Below, piece by piece: positions 1 to 6,122 of a stretch of DNA of 6,122 nucleotides. Where the stretch lies: the NCBI GenBank assembly GCA_021819535.1, contig JAKAQU010000191.1, positions 1-6,122 of the forward strand. Reading direction: 5' to 3'. The notes beneath the pieces are model-generated. The model saw only the letters and a list, made by a program, of their open reading frames with translations, ran no database searches and had not been told where the DNA came from. The translations under genes and the position numbers were made by a program. Origin of the DNA: Pseudomonadota bacterium (lineage in GTDB: Bacteria > Pseudomonadota > Alphaproteobacteria > Acetobacterales > Acetobacteraceae). Each line of letters starts with the position of its first letter. Position 1 is the stretch's first letter.

Positions 1-421
1 CCGATCTACCGCGGTCGCCACCGCGAATGTGCCGAAATTCACCGTCATCATCGGCGGCAGTTTCGGCGCCGGCAATTACGCCATGTGCGGGCGCGCCTAT
101 GGGCCGCGTTTTCTCTACCTGTGGCCAAACGCGCGCATCAGCGTCATGGGCGGCGAACAGGCGGCCTCGGTATTGGCGCAGGTGCGGCGCGACAACATCG
201 AGGCACGCGGCGAAGGCTGGGGCAAAGCCGAGGAAGAGGCGTTCAAGGCGCCGATCCGCGCACAATATGAAACCCAGGGCCATCCTTATTATGCCTCCGC
301 CCGACTTTGGGATGATGGCGTCATCGATCCTGCGGAGACGCGGCGCGTGCTTGCGTTGTCGCTCTCGGCCGCCCTCAATGCGCCGATCGAGCCGACGCGC
401 TTTGGCGTCTTTCGCATGTGA
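1..421 (+). CDS. mccB: Methylcrotonyl-CoA carboxylase beta (carboxyltransferase) subunit, C-terminal part
   Basis: This is the 3' end of a gene entering from the left; the frame begins at base 2 and gives 139 codons before TGA at 419-421. MCC carboxylates 3-methylcrotonyl-CoA in cytoplasmic leucine/isovalerate catabolism, and this subunit transfers the carboxyl group from biotin to the acyl-CoA. What is visible is the C-terminal crotonase-fold domain: the stretch VIIGGSFGAGNYAMCGRAY, whose glycine-rich part is the family's acyl-CoA/oxyanion segment, then LWPNARISVMGGEQAA, later PYYASARLWDDGVIDPA and the ending ALNAPIEPTRFGVFRM. These match the MCC beta family closely from memory, nearly word for word with mitochondrial MCC beta. 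Geranyl-CoA carboxylase beta is the nearest alternative; the PNARISVMGGEQAA signature and the mccA partner favour MCC. The product lacks roughly three quarters of the usual ~535 residues only because the window cuts it. The gene ends 7 nt before mccA. Confidence 0.95.
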   Translation, partial: RSTAVATANVPKFTVIIGGSFGAGNYAMCGRAYGPRFLYLWPNARISVMGGEQAASVLAQVRRDNIEARGEGWGKAEEEAFKAPIRAQYETQGHPYYASARLWDDGVIDPAETRRVLALSLSAALNAPIEPTRFGVFRM

Positions 422-428
422 GGCGGCC

Positions 429-2429
<2,001 letters not shown>

Positions 2430-3533
2430 TCACGCCTCGATCCGGAAGCCCTCTTCCTGCAATCCGGGATCGCTCGCGAGCCGCCACTCACGCCCGGCCT
2501 CGCGGGTGAAATCGGCCCGCGCCACCTGATCCGCCTCTAGCGCCGAGACGATGGCCGGGGAGGCGACCAGACGGGGGGGGCGCCCCGGCGCATGGCGGCA
2601 TTCGGCGAGAAGGGCGCGCAAGGCGGCAAGGCCTGCGGCGTGCGCCCCGCGTTGCCGTTCGTGCAAGGGCGGGCGCAGGCGCGGGCGCAGAATTTCGGCA
2701 AACCCGAGTGCTGTGAAGCCGAGAAGGCGCGGCTTCAGCGGATCCTCGGCCAGCGCCGCGCTGAGCGCGGGGGCGAGGGCGGCACGCTTGCGCGATTTCA
2801 TGCCGGCAAAATCGACGAGAATGGCGCCGGAGAGGTTGCGGAGCCGGATCTGCCGCGCGAGCGCGGGCAGAACCGCCCGGTTCAGCGCCGCCTGCGCCAG
2901 CGATTTCGCGGCACGCGCTTCCGTCGCCCCGGCGGTGTCGAGATCGATCGCGGTCAGCGCCGGTGTCGGGTGAAACCAGGCACGAACGCCGCCGAAGATG
3001 GTGGCCGCAGGCTCGGCGAGTGCCGCAATCGCATCCTCCGTCACGGCATCGAAAGCGGCTGGAGTGTATCGCACCCGCGCCCCGAGGGTGGAGCGCAATT
3101 CCGCCGCCAGTGCCAAATCATCGACCAGAACAGGTGCCTCGGGATGGCCGGCGGCAAGCTCGGCGAGCGGGCTCGGGCCGGGCGCGAGCCGGGCGATACG
3201 CCCGAGATCGGTGTCCGGGACGTAGACCCGCTCCAGACGGGGCCCCTTCCCGCCTTGCGCGCCGCGAGTGATGCGAACCCCGATCAATGCCCCGGATGCG
3301 AGGTCGGCGCCGGCTTTGGTATCGGGCAGAAACCCCTCTTCCCCGCTGGCGAGCGAAACGAACATGCCAGCCATCGCCGGCACCCGCGCGATCACCCGCC
3401 CGCAATGGACATCGCCGACGCCATCCGGCGCGCCGGGGCGCCAGATCGCATAGTCGTGGAGAGCCCCATCGCCGCCGGTGAGCGCGATACGCACCTCGCC
3501 CGGGGAGGCGCTGGCGCGGAGCAGGAATGTCAC
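2430..3533 (-). CDS. Short RNase E/G family endoribonuclease
   Basis: The product is a 367-residue member of the RNase E/G family, single-strand-specific endonucleases for RNA processing and decay in the cytoplasm. An S1-like region (GDVHCGRVIARVPAMAGMFV onward, about 40-100, with GEEGFLP) is followed by the catalytic core. TAIDLDTAG carries Asp197 and Asp199, and LVDFAGMK carries Asp241; these correspond to the metal-binding Asp303, Asn305 and Asp346 of E. coli RNase E. LGFTALGFAEILRPRLRPPL (270-290) is another family signature. The protein is shorter than E. coli RNase G (489) and lacks the CPxC zinc-link that should follow that signature, so zinc-linked assembly is unlikely. The start is GTG at 3533, which overlaps the maf stop in GTGA; the longer frame upstream merely shadows maf. 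The position after maf fits the alphaproteobacterial infA-maf-RNase order. Oddities: an eight-C run encoding residues near 319-320, and no yacG downstream. Confidence 0.88.
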   Translation of the reverse strand: MTFLLRASASPGEVRIALTGGDGALHDYAIWRPGAPDGVGDVHCGRVIARVPAMAGMFVSLASGEEGFLPDTKAGADLASGALIGVRITRGAQGGKGPRLERVYVPDTDLGRIARLAPGPSPLAELAAGHPEAPVLVDDLALAAELRSTLGARVRYTPAAFDAVTEDAIAALAEPAATIFGGVRAWFHPTPALTAIDLDTAGATEARAAKSLAQAALNRAVLPALARQIRLRNLSGAILVDFAGMKSRKRAALAPALSAALAEDPLKPRLLGFTALGFAEILRPRLRPPLHERQRGAHAAGLAALRALLAECRHAPGRPPRLVASPAIVSALEADQVARADFTREAGREWRLASDPGLQEEGFRIEA

Positions 3534-4117
3534 GCGAAGCGACGCAAGCCGGCGCCGCGCAGCAATTGCCGCGTCTCGAACAGCGGCAAGCCGACGACAT
3601 TGCTGTAACTTCCCGAGAGAAACCGCACGAACCCGCCGGCGCGCCCCTGGATCGCATAGCCACCGGCACAGCCGCGCCACTCTTCGCTCGCGATATAGGC
3701 GGCGATCTCGGTGGCATCGAGGCGGGCAAAGGTGACGCGGCTCGTCACCAGGCGCGTGCGAAGCCGCCCATCCGGCGAGCGGAGGGCAACCGCGCCATAA
3801 ACCTGATGCCGCCGCCCGGATAAGAGCGCGAGCGCCGCGCGGGCGGCGTTCTCGTCCGCCGGCTTGGCGATGATGCGGAGCCCGGCGGCCACCACCGTAT
3901 CGGCGGCGAGCACGAAATCGGCGGGATTTCGTGCCGCGATCGCGGCCGCTTTTGCCGCCGCCAGACGCAAAGCGTGCTGACGGGGCGATTCGCCCCGTTG
4001 CGGCGTCTCGTCGCAATCGGCGGGGATGACGCGATCGGGAACGATGCCGATTTGCGCGAGCAAGGCGGCGCGCCGCGGGCTCGCCGAGGCGAGGATCAGC
4101 TTGCCCTCACCCATCAT
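3530..4117 (-). CDS. maf: Maf family nucleoside triphosphate pyrophosphatase
   Basis: This 195-residue protein has the usual Maf length. Maf proteins hydrolyse non-canonical or selected nucleoside triphosphates (dTTP/UTP or m7GTP, depending on subfamily) to monophosphate and pyrophosphate, and are linked to house-cleaning and control of division. Signatures in order are LILASASPRRAALL (7-20), DETP (36-39), AADTVV with the presumed catalytic Asp73, a Lys-Pro at 85-86, GRRHQVYG (101-108), EWRGCAGGYAIQGRAG (146-161) and GSYSNVVGLPL (169-179). The GGYAIQG segment resembles the YhdE-type dTTP/UTP enzymes more than YceF; the substrate is inferred. Two tandem ATG codons (4117 and 4114) are possible starts, neither with a strong Shine-Dalgarno sequence. 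The frame remains open further upstream, but that part runs through the AT-rich repeat and lacks family homology. The stop overlaps the RNase GTG start by 4 nt, suggesting translational coupling. Confidence 0.93.
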   Translation of the reverse strand: MMGEGKLILASASPRRAALLAQIGIVPDRVIPADCDETPQRGESPRQHALRLAAAKAAAIAARNPADFVLAADTVVAAGLRIIAKPADENAARAALALLSGRRHQVYGAVALRSPDGRLRTRLVTSRVTFARLDATEIAAYIASEEWRGCAGGYAIQGRAGGFVRFLSGSYSNVVGLPLFETRQLLRGAGLRRFA

Positions 4118-4160
4118 CGGCGGCGCGCCGACGCCTCGGGTCGCGTTTGCGGGCAATGCG

Positions 4161-4166
4161 AATATA
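4161..4166 (-). promoter_or_regulatory. Possible -10 element for maf
   Basis: On the minus strand these bases read TATATT, a 5 of 6 match to the sigma70 -10 consensus, placed just downstream (in the maf direction) of the AT-rich inverted-repeat element and about 43 nt before the maf ATG. I see no good -35 hexamer at 16-18 nt spacing, so this is a weak call resting on the -10 match and position. Confidence 0.25.
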
Positions 4167-4167
4167 T

Positions 4168-4325
4168 GGAAGAAAATCTCTTCTCTTTCTGAAGAAAAAG
4201 AAGCAAAAAGACTTTTTCCCGGATCCTTGGAACAGCGATATTCCCCGCAGCGGGCATTGCCTGCGGCAATGCCCAACAGGCAAAAGTTTTTTGGTTCTTT
4301 TTTTCAAAAAAGAACAATTTTCTCT
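4168..4325. repeat. AT-rich intergenic element with long imperfect terminal inverted repeats
   Basis: The spacer between infA and maf is strikingly AT-rich in otherwise GC-rich DNA. The left arm (about 4168-4220) and the reverse complement of the right arm (about 4279-4325) align with only a few mismatches and short gaps: both read GAAAAT, then a T-rich/A-rich foldback ending GAAG or GAAC, then C/GCAAAAA, ACTTTT and a final CC. Each arm is itself a hairpin; the right one is GTTC, T-run, TC, A-run, GAAC (4294-4315), the left one 4181-4202 with a single mismatch. A third, GC-containing hairpin lies in the middle at 4252-4274. There is no open reading frame of note inside. It resembles a non-coding dispersed element or a REP/MITE-like unit, and could also serve as a transcription end or RNA structure after infA. 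Copy number cannot be judged from one window. Confidence 0.6.
4252..4274. repeat. Perfect 10-bp hairpin inside the infA-maf spacer
   Basis: GGGCATTGCC, loop TGC, GGCAATGCCC: a perfect 10-bp inverted repeat. In the + direction an A-rich stretch and T6 (4287-4292) begin 13 nt later, too far for a classical intrinsic terminator. In the minus (infA) direction no T-run follows. It forms the core of the larger inverted-repeat element. Confidence 0.6.
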
Positions 4326-4351
4326 ATCTTTTCCTTACCTAATGCCACACT

Positions 4352-4570
4352 TTATTTGAAACGAAAGGTTATTCGCCCCTTGGTGAGATCATAGGGGGTC
4401 ATTTCCACGTTCACCCGATCGCCGGCCAGCACGCGGATGCGGTTTTTGCGCATCTTGCCACTGGTATGGGCGAGGATCACATGGTCGTTGTCGAGTTTCA
4501 CGCGACACATCGCATTCGGCAGGAGTTCGGTGACCGTCCCGCTGAATTCGATCATATCCTCTTTTGACAT
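4352..4570 (-). CDS. infA: Translation initiation factor IF-1
   Basis: This 72-residue protein matches the family length exactly. IF-1 binds the A site of the 30S subunit, cooperates with IF-2 and IF-3, and consists of a single S1/OB-fold domain. Recognisable segments are MSKEDMIEFSGTVTELLPNA, LAHTSGKMRKNRIRVLAGD and VEMTPYDLTKGRITFRFK, typical of alphaproteobacterial IF-1. One residue is odd: position 22 is Cys (TGT) where E. coli and nearly all homologues I recall have Phe in the NxMFRV motif. The ATG at 4570 is supported by AGGGG four nt upstream (minus strand, 4575-4579) and by the family N-terminus. The frame is open far upstream, but that is antisense to the next gene. A promoter lies 30 nt ahead of the start. 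maf follows after the AT-rich inverted-repeat element. Confidence 0.97.
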   Translation of the reverse strand: MSKEDMIEFSGTVTELLPNAMCRVKLDNDHVILAHTSGKMRKNRIRVLAGDRVNVEMTPYDLTKGRITFRFK

Positions 4571-4574
4571 CAGG

Positions 4575-4579
4575 CCCCT
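4575..4579 (-). promoter_or_regulatory. infA ribosome binding site
   Basis: On the minus strand these bases read AGGGG, separated by CCTG from the infA ATG. This is the best Shine-Dalgarno match near any of the minus-strand starts and fixes the infA start. Confidence 0.6.
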
Positions 4580-4600
4580 GCAAAACTGGCGTTGGCGCGG

Positions 4601-4629
4601 AAGATGATCTCGCCGGGCGGGAAGGTCAA
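4601..4629 (-). promoter_or_regulatory. Predicted sigma70-type promoter for infA
   Basis: On the minus strand, TTGACC (4629-4624, five of six to consensus) is followed by exactly 17 nt and CATCTT (4606-4601, three of six). Transcription would begin near 4594, leaving a short leader of about 24 nt that includes the AGGGG ribosome binding site. The -35 and spacing are good, the -10 is weak. It sits in the 112-bp gap between infA and the divergent + strand gene. Confidence 0.5.
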
Positions 4630-4682
4630 GCGCCGGTGCGATGGGAGGTTTCCCTGCGCGTGATCCGTGCCATGCTGGCGCC

Positions 4683-5402
4683 ATGTCGCTGCCCTTCACG
4701 CCCCCCCTCGTTCTCCTGTCGCGGCGCGCCCTGCTCGCCGCTGCGTTCGCCGCCGAGAGTGCCGCAGGCGGGCTCAGGGTCGATCCCGGCGTGGCACCGA
4801 CCCCGTTTCGCGCGACGGCCGAGGGCGAGCGGTTTCGTCTCGATTTCTCCGGCCCCGAGACAGGCCGGCTCGCGCCAATCCTGCTCCCCGCCCGCCGCGC
4901 CCGGCTGCTCAAGACGCTGCCGCTCGCCGGGCGCGAGGTCTTGGCCGTCGCCTTCGCCGGCGACCGCGACAGGGCGGACGAGATGGCGCGCGGGCCGCTC
5001 GATCTCGTCGCACTGATCGGCTCGGATGGCATGAGGCTCCGCATTCTCGCGGTCGAGATGCTGCATTGGCAGGGCCGCGGCGGCGCCGGCTTCGATACCA
5101 TGCTCGATGCACCCGGCCGCGGCTCGCTGCTCCGTTTCGCGCGCGTCGCCTCGCCACCGCAGCCGAGCACCGCCTCGCGCCACTGGATCTGGGCCGATTA
5201 TCTCGCCTGGCGCCAGGCCGCGCCGCTCGCCGATGCCGCGCCGCGCCCGCCGCGCCCCGAGACCTGGCAAGCGGCGCTTGCCGCGATCCGCGCCCGGGTC
5301 ATGGAGGTGCTCACGCCGCCCCGCACCGAACTCACATTGAATTTACTCGCGCCCACCGGGCTCCTCGCGCCGGACGCAGAAATTCCGAAGCATCCGGGCT
5401 GA
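4683..5402 (+). CDS. Hypothetical protein, possibly exported (twin-arginine-like N-terminus)
   Basis: I do not recognise this 239-residue protein. Its frame has the strong G/C third-position bias of the neighbouring genes, supporting it over the long antisense frames across the same stretch. The N-terminus MSLPFTPPLVLLSRRALLAAAFAAESAAGG has Ser-Arg-Arg (13-15) followed by a short Ala/Leu run, somewhat like a Tat signal; the hydrophobic part is short and the residues before RR are hydrophobic rather than polar, so export is uncertain. The middle contains DLVALIGSDGMRLRILAVEMLHWQGRGG (about 107-134) and RHWIWADYLAWRQA (about 166-179), followed by a Pro-rich stretch and a C-terminus RTELTLNLLAPTGLLAP. 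No catalytic motif or cysteine pair is evident. An upstream in-frame ATG at 4641 is possible; 4683 is preferred because it puts SRR near the start, but neither has a clear ribosome binding site. It is divergent from infA and followed by a hairpin 39 nt after its stop. Confidence 0.65.
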   Translation: MSLPFTPPLVLLSRRALLAAAFAAESAAGGLRVDPGVAPTPFRATAEGERFRLDFSGPETGRLAPILLPARRARLLKTLPLAGREVLAVAFAGDRDRADEMARGPLDLVALIGSDGMRLRILAVEMLHWQGRGGAGFDTMLDAPGRGSLLRFARVASPPQPSTASRHWIWADYLAWRQAAPLADAAPRPPRPETWQAALAAIRARVMEVLTPPRTELTLNLLAPTGLLAPDAEIPKHPG

Positions 5403-5441
5403 GACAGCCCTTTTGCCGCGCATCCGCCCCGCTTGCGCCAT

Positions 5442-5464
5442 AAGCCCGCCGCAATCGGGGGCTT
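5442..5464 (+). terminator. Terminator-like hairpin after the hypothetical gene
   Basis: AAGCCC (5442-5447) pairs with GGGCTT (5459-5464), and after a single bulged G (5448) CCG pairs with CGG around a CAAT loop. This gives a 9-bp stem with one bulge, beginning 39 nt after the stop of the unknown gene. No T-run follows, so it may be a weak or Rho-assisted transcript end rather than a canonical intrinsic terminator. Confidence 0.4.
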
Positions 5465-5529
5465 GGATGACGCGTGTTGGACGAATTCCGGGGTTGCCCC
5501 ATGCGCACGCGTTGCTTAGCTAACCGTCA

Positions 5530-5546
5530 GTTCATTCGGCGTTCAT
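5530..5546 (+). promoter_or_regulatory. Tandem GTTCAT direct repeat, possible OmpR/PhoB-family response-regulator box
   Basis: GTTCAT occurs at 5530-5535 and again at 5541-5546, two identical hexamers with a 5-nt spacer and an 11-bp period. That 6-5-6 layout is the typical site architecture for winged-helix response regulators of the OmpR/PhoB class, which bind two tandem half-sites on one face of the helix. A further GTTC starts at 5574, 33 nt (three periods) beyond the second copy. It lies about 240 bp upstream of otsA, far for a direct activator site, so the regulated gene is uncertain. Confidence 0.3.
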
Positions 5547-5720
5547 GTCGAGCAACCGCGCGTGAGGCCGGTTGTTCGTCGGTGAACGGGACGTTCGCGT
5601 CCTTCCGGCGAGCCCGCCCCATCCCGGCCCGAAGGGCCCGGGGGAATCCGCGGGGAGATGCCGGCCTGGCCCGGCAGTCGATTCCTCGCGCATGCGTCGG
5701 CGGGCTTCATACGGCTCTGC

Positions 5721-5740
5721 TCCCGGTATTCTGTCCGGGA
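5721..5740 (+). promoter_or_regulatory. Inverted repeat in the otsA leader
   Basis: TCCCGG (5721-5726) and CCGGGA (5735-5740) form a perfect 6-bp inverted repeat around TATTCTGT. TATTCT (5727-5732) in the loop resembles a sigma70 -10 (four of six), so this could be an operator surrounding a promoter -10; no good -35 lies upstream. Alternatively it is a leader hairpin about 45 nt before the otsA start. Confidence 0.25.
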
Positions 5741-5784
5741 AAGCGTGAGCCTGGGCGGTCGGAGCCAAGACAATGAGGGGTGAA

Positions 5785-6122
5785 ATGATGAACCGGCTAT
5801 TTGTCGTCTCGAACCGCGTGCCGCTTCCGGAAAAAGGGGCGCAGGCGGGCGGGCTCGCGACCGCTCTGCAACCCTTGCTGGAGAGCGAGGGCGGGGTGTG
5901 GTTCGGCTGGAGCGGGGCGATTGCCGCGAAGGCCGCGGAGCAGCCGGCCCGGCTCAGCCATGCCGGCCGCGTCGCCTACGCCACCATCGACCTCACCAAG
6001 GCCGAGCATGATGGATACTACGCCAATTTCGCCAATGGCGTGCTGTGGCCGCTCCTTCATTCCATGCCGGAGATGATGCGCTTCGACCGCGCCGACGCGG
6101 AAACCTATCTCGCGACCAATGC
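5785..6122 (+). CDS. otsA: Alpha,alpha-trehalose-phosphate synthase (GT20), N-terminal part
   Basis: The gene begins here and runs off the right edge; 112 codons are visible of a usual ~450-500. The enzyme transfers glucose from UDP-glucose to glucose-6-phosphate, giving trehalose-6-phosphate, the first step of trehalose (osmoprotectant/desiccation solute) synthesis in the cytoplasm. Visible signatures are RLFVVSNRV (4-12, with the phosphate-contacting Arg11 of the SNR motif), AGGLATAL (21-28), WFGWSG (39-44) and YYANFANGVLWPL (78-90) followed by FDRADAETYLATN, all matching the N-terminal Rossmann domain of OtsA. Three in-frame ATGs compete (5773, 5785, 5788): GAGGGG at 5775-5780 serves 5785 (4 nt) or 5788 (7 nt), and GGAG at 5761-5764 could serve 5773. 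The MNRLFVVSN start at 5788 is equally plausible. Whether otsB follows cannot be seen. Confidence 0.93.
   Translation, partial: MMNRLFVVSNRVPLPEKGAQAGGLATALQPLLESEGGVWFGWSGAIAAKAAEQPARLSHAGRVAYATIDLTKAEHDGYYANFANGVLWPLLHSMPEMMRFDRADAETYLATN

Larger units (their letters stand above)
5403..5784. other. Intergenic region upstream of otsA with several hairpins, no convincing gene
   Basis: This 382-bp stretch has no reading frame that looks like a gene: frames at 5474-5776 (+) and 5532-5773 (-) translate to Arg/Pro-rich, low-complexity sequence without any family resemblance. It contains a terminator-like hairpin (5442-5464), a GGGG-TTG-CCCC foldback near 5490-5500, a tandem GTTCAT repeat (5530-5546), interleaved GTTC/GAAC inverted repeats (5574-5596), a GC-rich hairpin (5623-5642) and another (5721-5740). 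No tRNA T-loop or cloverleaf is visible. No GGAAC-type -35 of the alphaproteobacterial general stress sigma factor occurs, and no confident -35/-10 pair was found for otsA. Confidence 0.6.

Noticed and set aside
27..428. Upstream extension of the mccA reading frame (134 extra codons from ATG 27)
   Set aside because: It overlaps the well-supported mccB C-terminus in another frame, is Arg/Ser/Ala-rich low-complexity sequence, and biotin-carboxylase homology starts exactly at ATG 429.
2592..3608. 338-codon + strand frame antisense to the RNase and the end of maf
   Set aside because: The composition is repetitive Arg/Gly/Gln, without domains, and the minus-strand RNase has clear catalytic signatures.
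3534..4016. N-terminal extension of the RNase frame to 4016
   Set aside because: This portion is a frame-shifted shadow of maf, and family homology starts at the GTG at 3533.
4118..4276. N-terminal extension of the maf frame to 4276
   Set aside because: It would translate the AT-rich inverted-repeat element; Maf homology starts right after MMGEGK and the length from 4117 is family-typical.
4252..4292. Hairpin plus T6 as a + strand intrinsic terminator
   Set aside because: Twelve bases separate the stem from the T-run, and no + strand gene ends just upstream.
4571..5170. Long N-terminal extension of the infA frame, and the 214-codon minus frame at 4626-5270
   Set aside because: IF-1 is a 72-residue protein starting MSKEDMIEF with a good ribosome binding site, and both minus frames are antisense shadows of the + strand gene at 4683-5402.
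5474..5776. 100-codon + frame and overlapping minus frames in the otsA upstream region
   Set aside because: The translations are Arg/Pro-rich without hydrophobic core or motif; codon-position bias is not gene-like and no ribosome binding site stands out.
5403..5784. tRNA, riboswitch, CRISPR or general-stress (GGAAC/CGTT) promoter in the otsA upstream region
   Set aside because: No T-loop or acceptor pairing, no recurring spacer-repeat pattern, no conserved riboswitch core that I recognise, and no GGAAC hexamer start in this stretch.

Overview
The window is GC-rich chromosomal DNA with strong G/C preference at third codon positions. The protein types and gene order point to an alphaproteobacterium, and the infA–maf–RNase E/G order plus the flavour of the sequences suggests Rhodospirillales, probably Acetobacteraceae. 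The family-level placement is inference. No phage, insertion sequence, CRISPR or toxin/defence gene is visible. Most of the content is core metabolism and housekeeping, so the less explained parts are the intergenic regions and one unrecognised protein.

Layout. (1) At the left edge, the last 139 codons of the carboxyltransferase (beta) subunit of methylcrotonyl-CoA carboxylase run on the + strand, followed after 7 nt by the complete biotin-carrying alpha subunit (429-2429). Together they make the biotin enzyme of leucine/isovalerate breakdown. (2) mccA meets the convergent RNase E/G gene with no spacer: the two stop codons are adjacent and sit inside a perfect 20-nt palindrome. (3) On the - strand, read right to left, are infA (translation initiation factor IF-1), an AT-rich inverted-repeat element, maf (nucleotide pyrophosphatase), and a short RNase E/G-type protein whose GTG start overlaps the maf stop by 4 nt. 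(4) Divergent from infA is a + strand gene for a 239-residue protein of unknown function with a possible twin-arginine-like N-terminus. (5) About 380 bp without a convincing gene follows. It holds a terminator-like hairpin, a tandem GTTCAT repeat with 11-bp phasing and GC-rich hairpins. (6) At the right edge the first 112 codons of trehalose-6-phosphate synthase (otsA) run off the window.

How the parts relate. The mcc genes are one translationally close unit that ends here. infA, maf and the RNase form a housekeeping group; infA has a good sigma70-like promoter, maf and the RNase look translationally coupled, and the yacG gene often found after the RNase in alphaproteobacteria is not there. 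otsA starts a separate unit with a long, structured leader and a possible response-regulator box. I found no convincing multi-gene novel system. The best leads are the inverted-repeat element at 4168-4325, the GTTCAT repeats upstream of otsA, and the unknown protein at 4683-5402.
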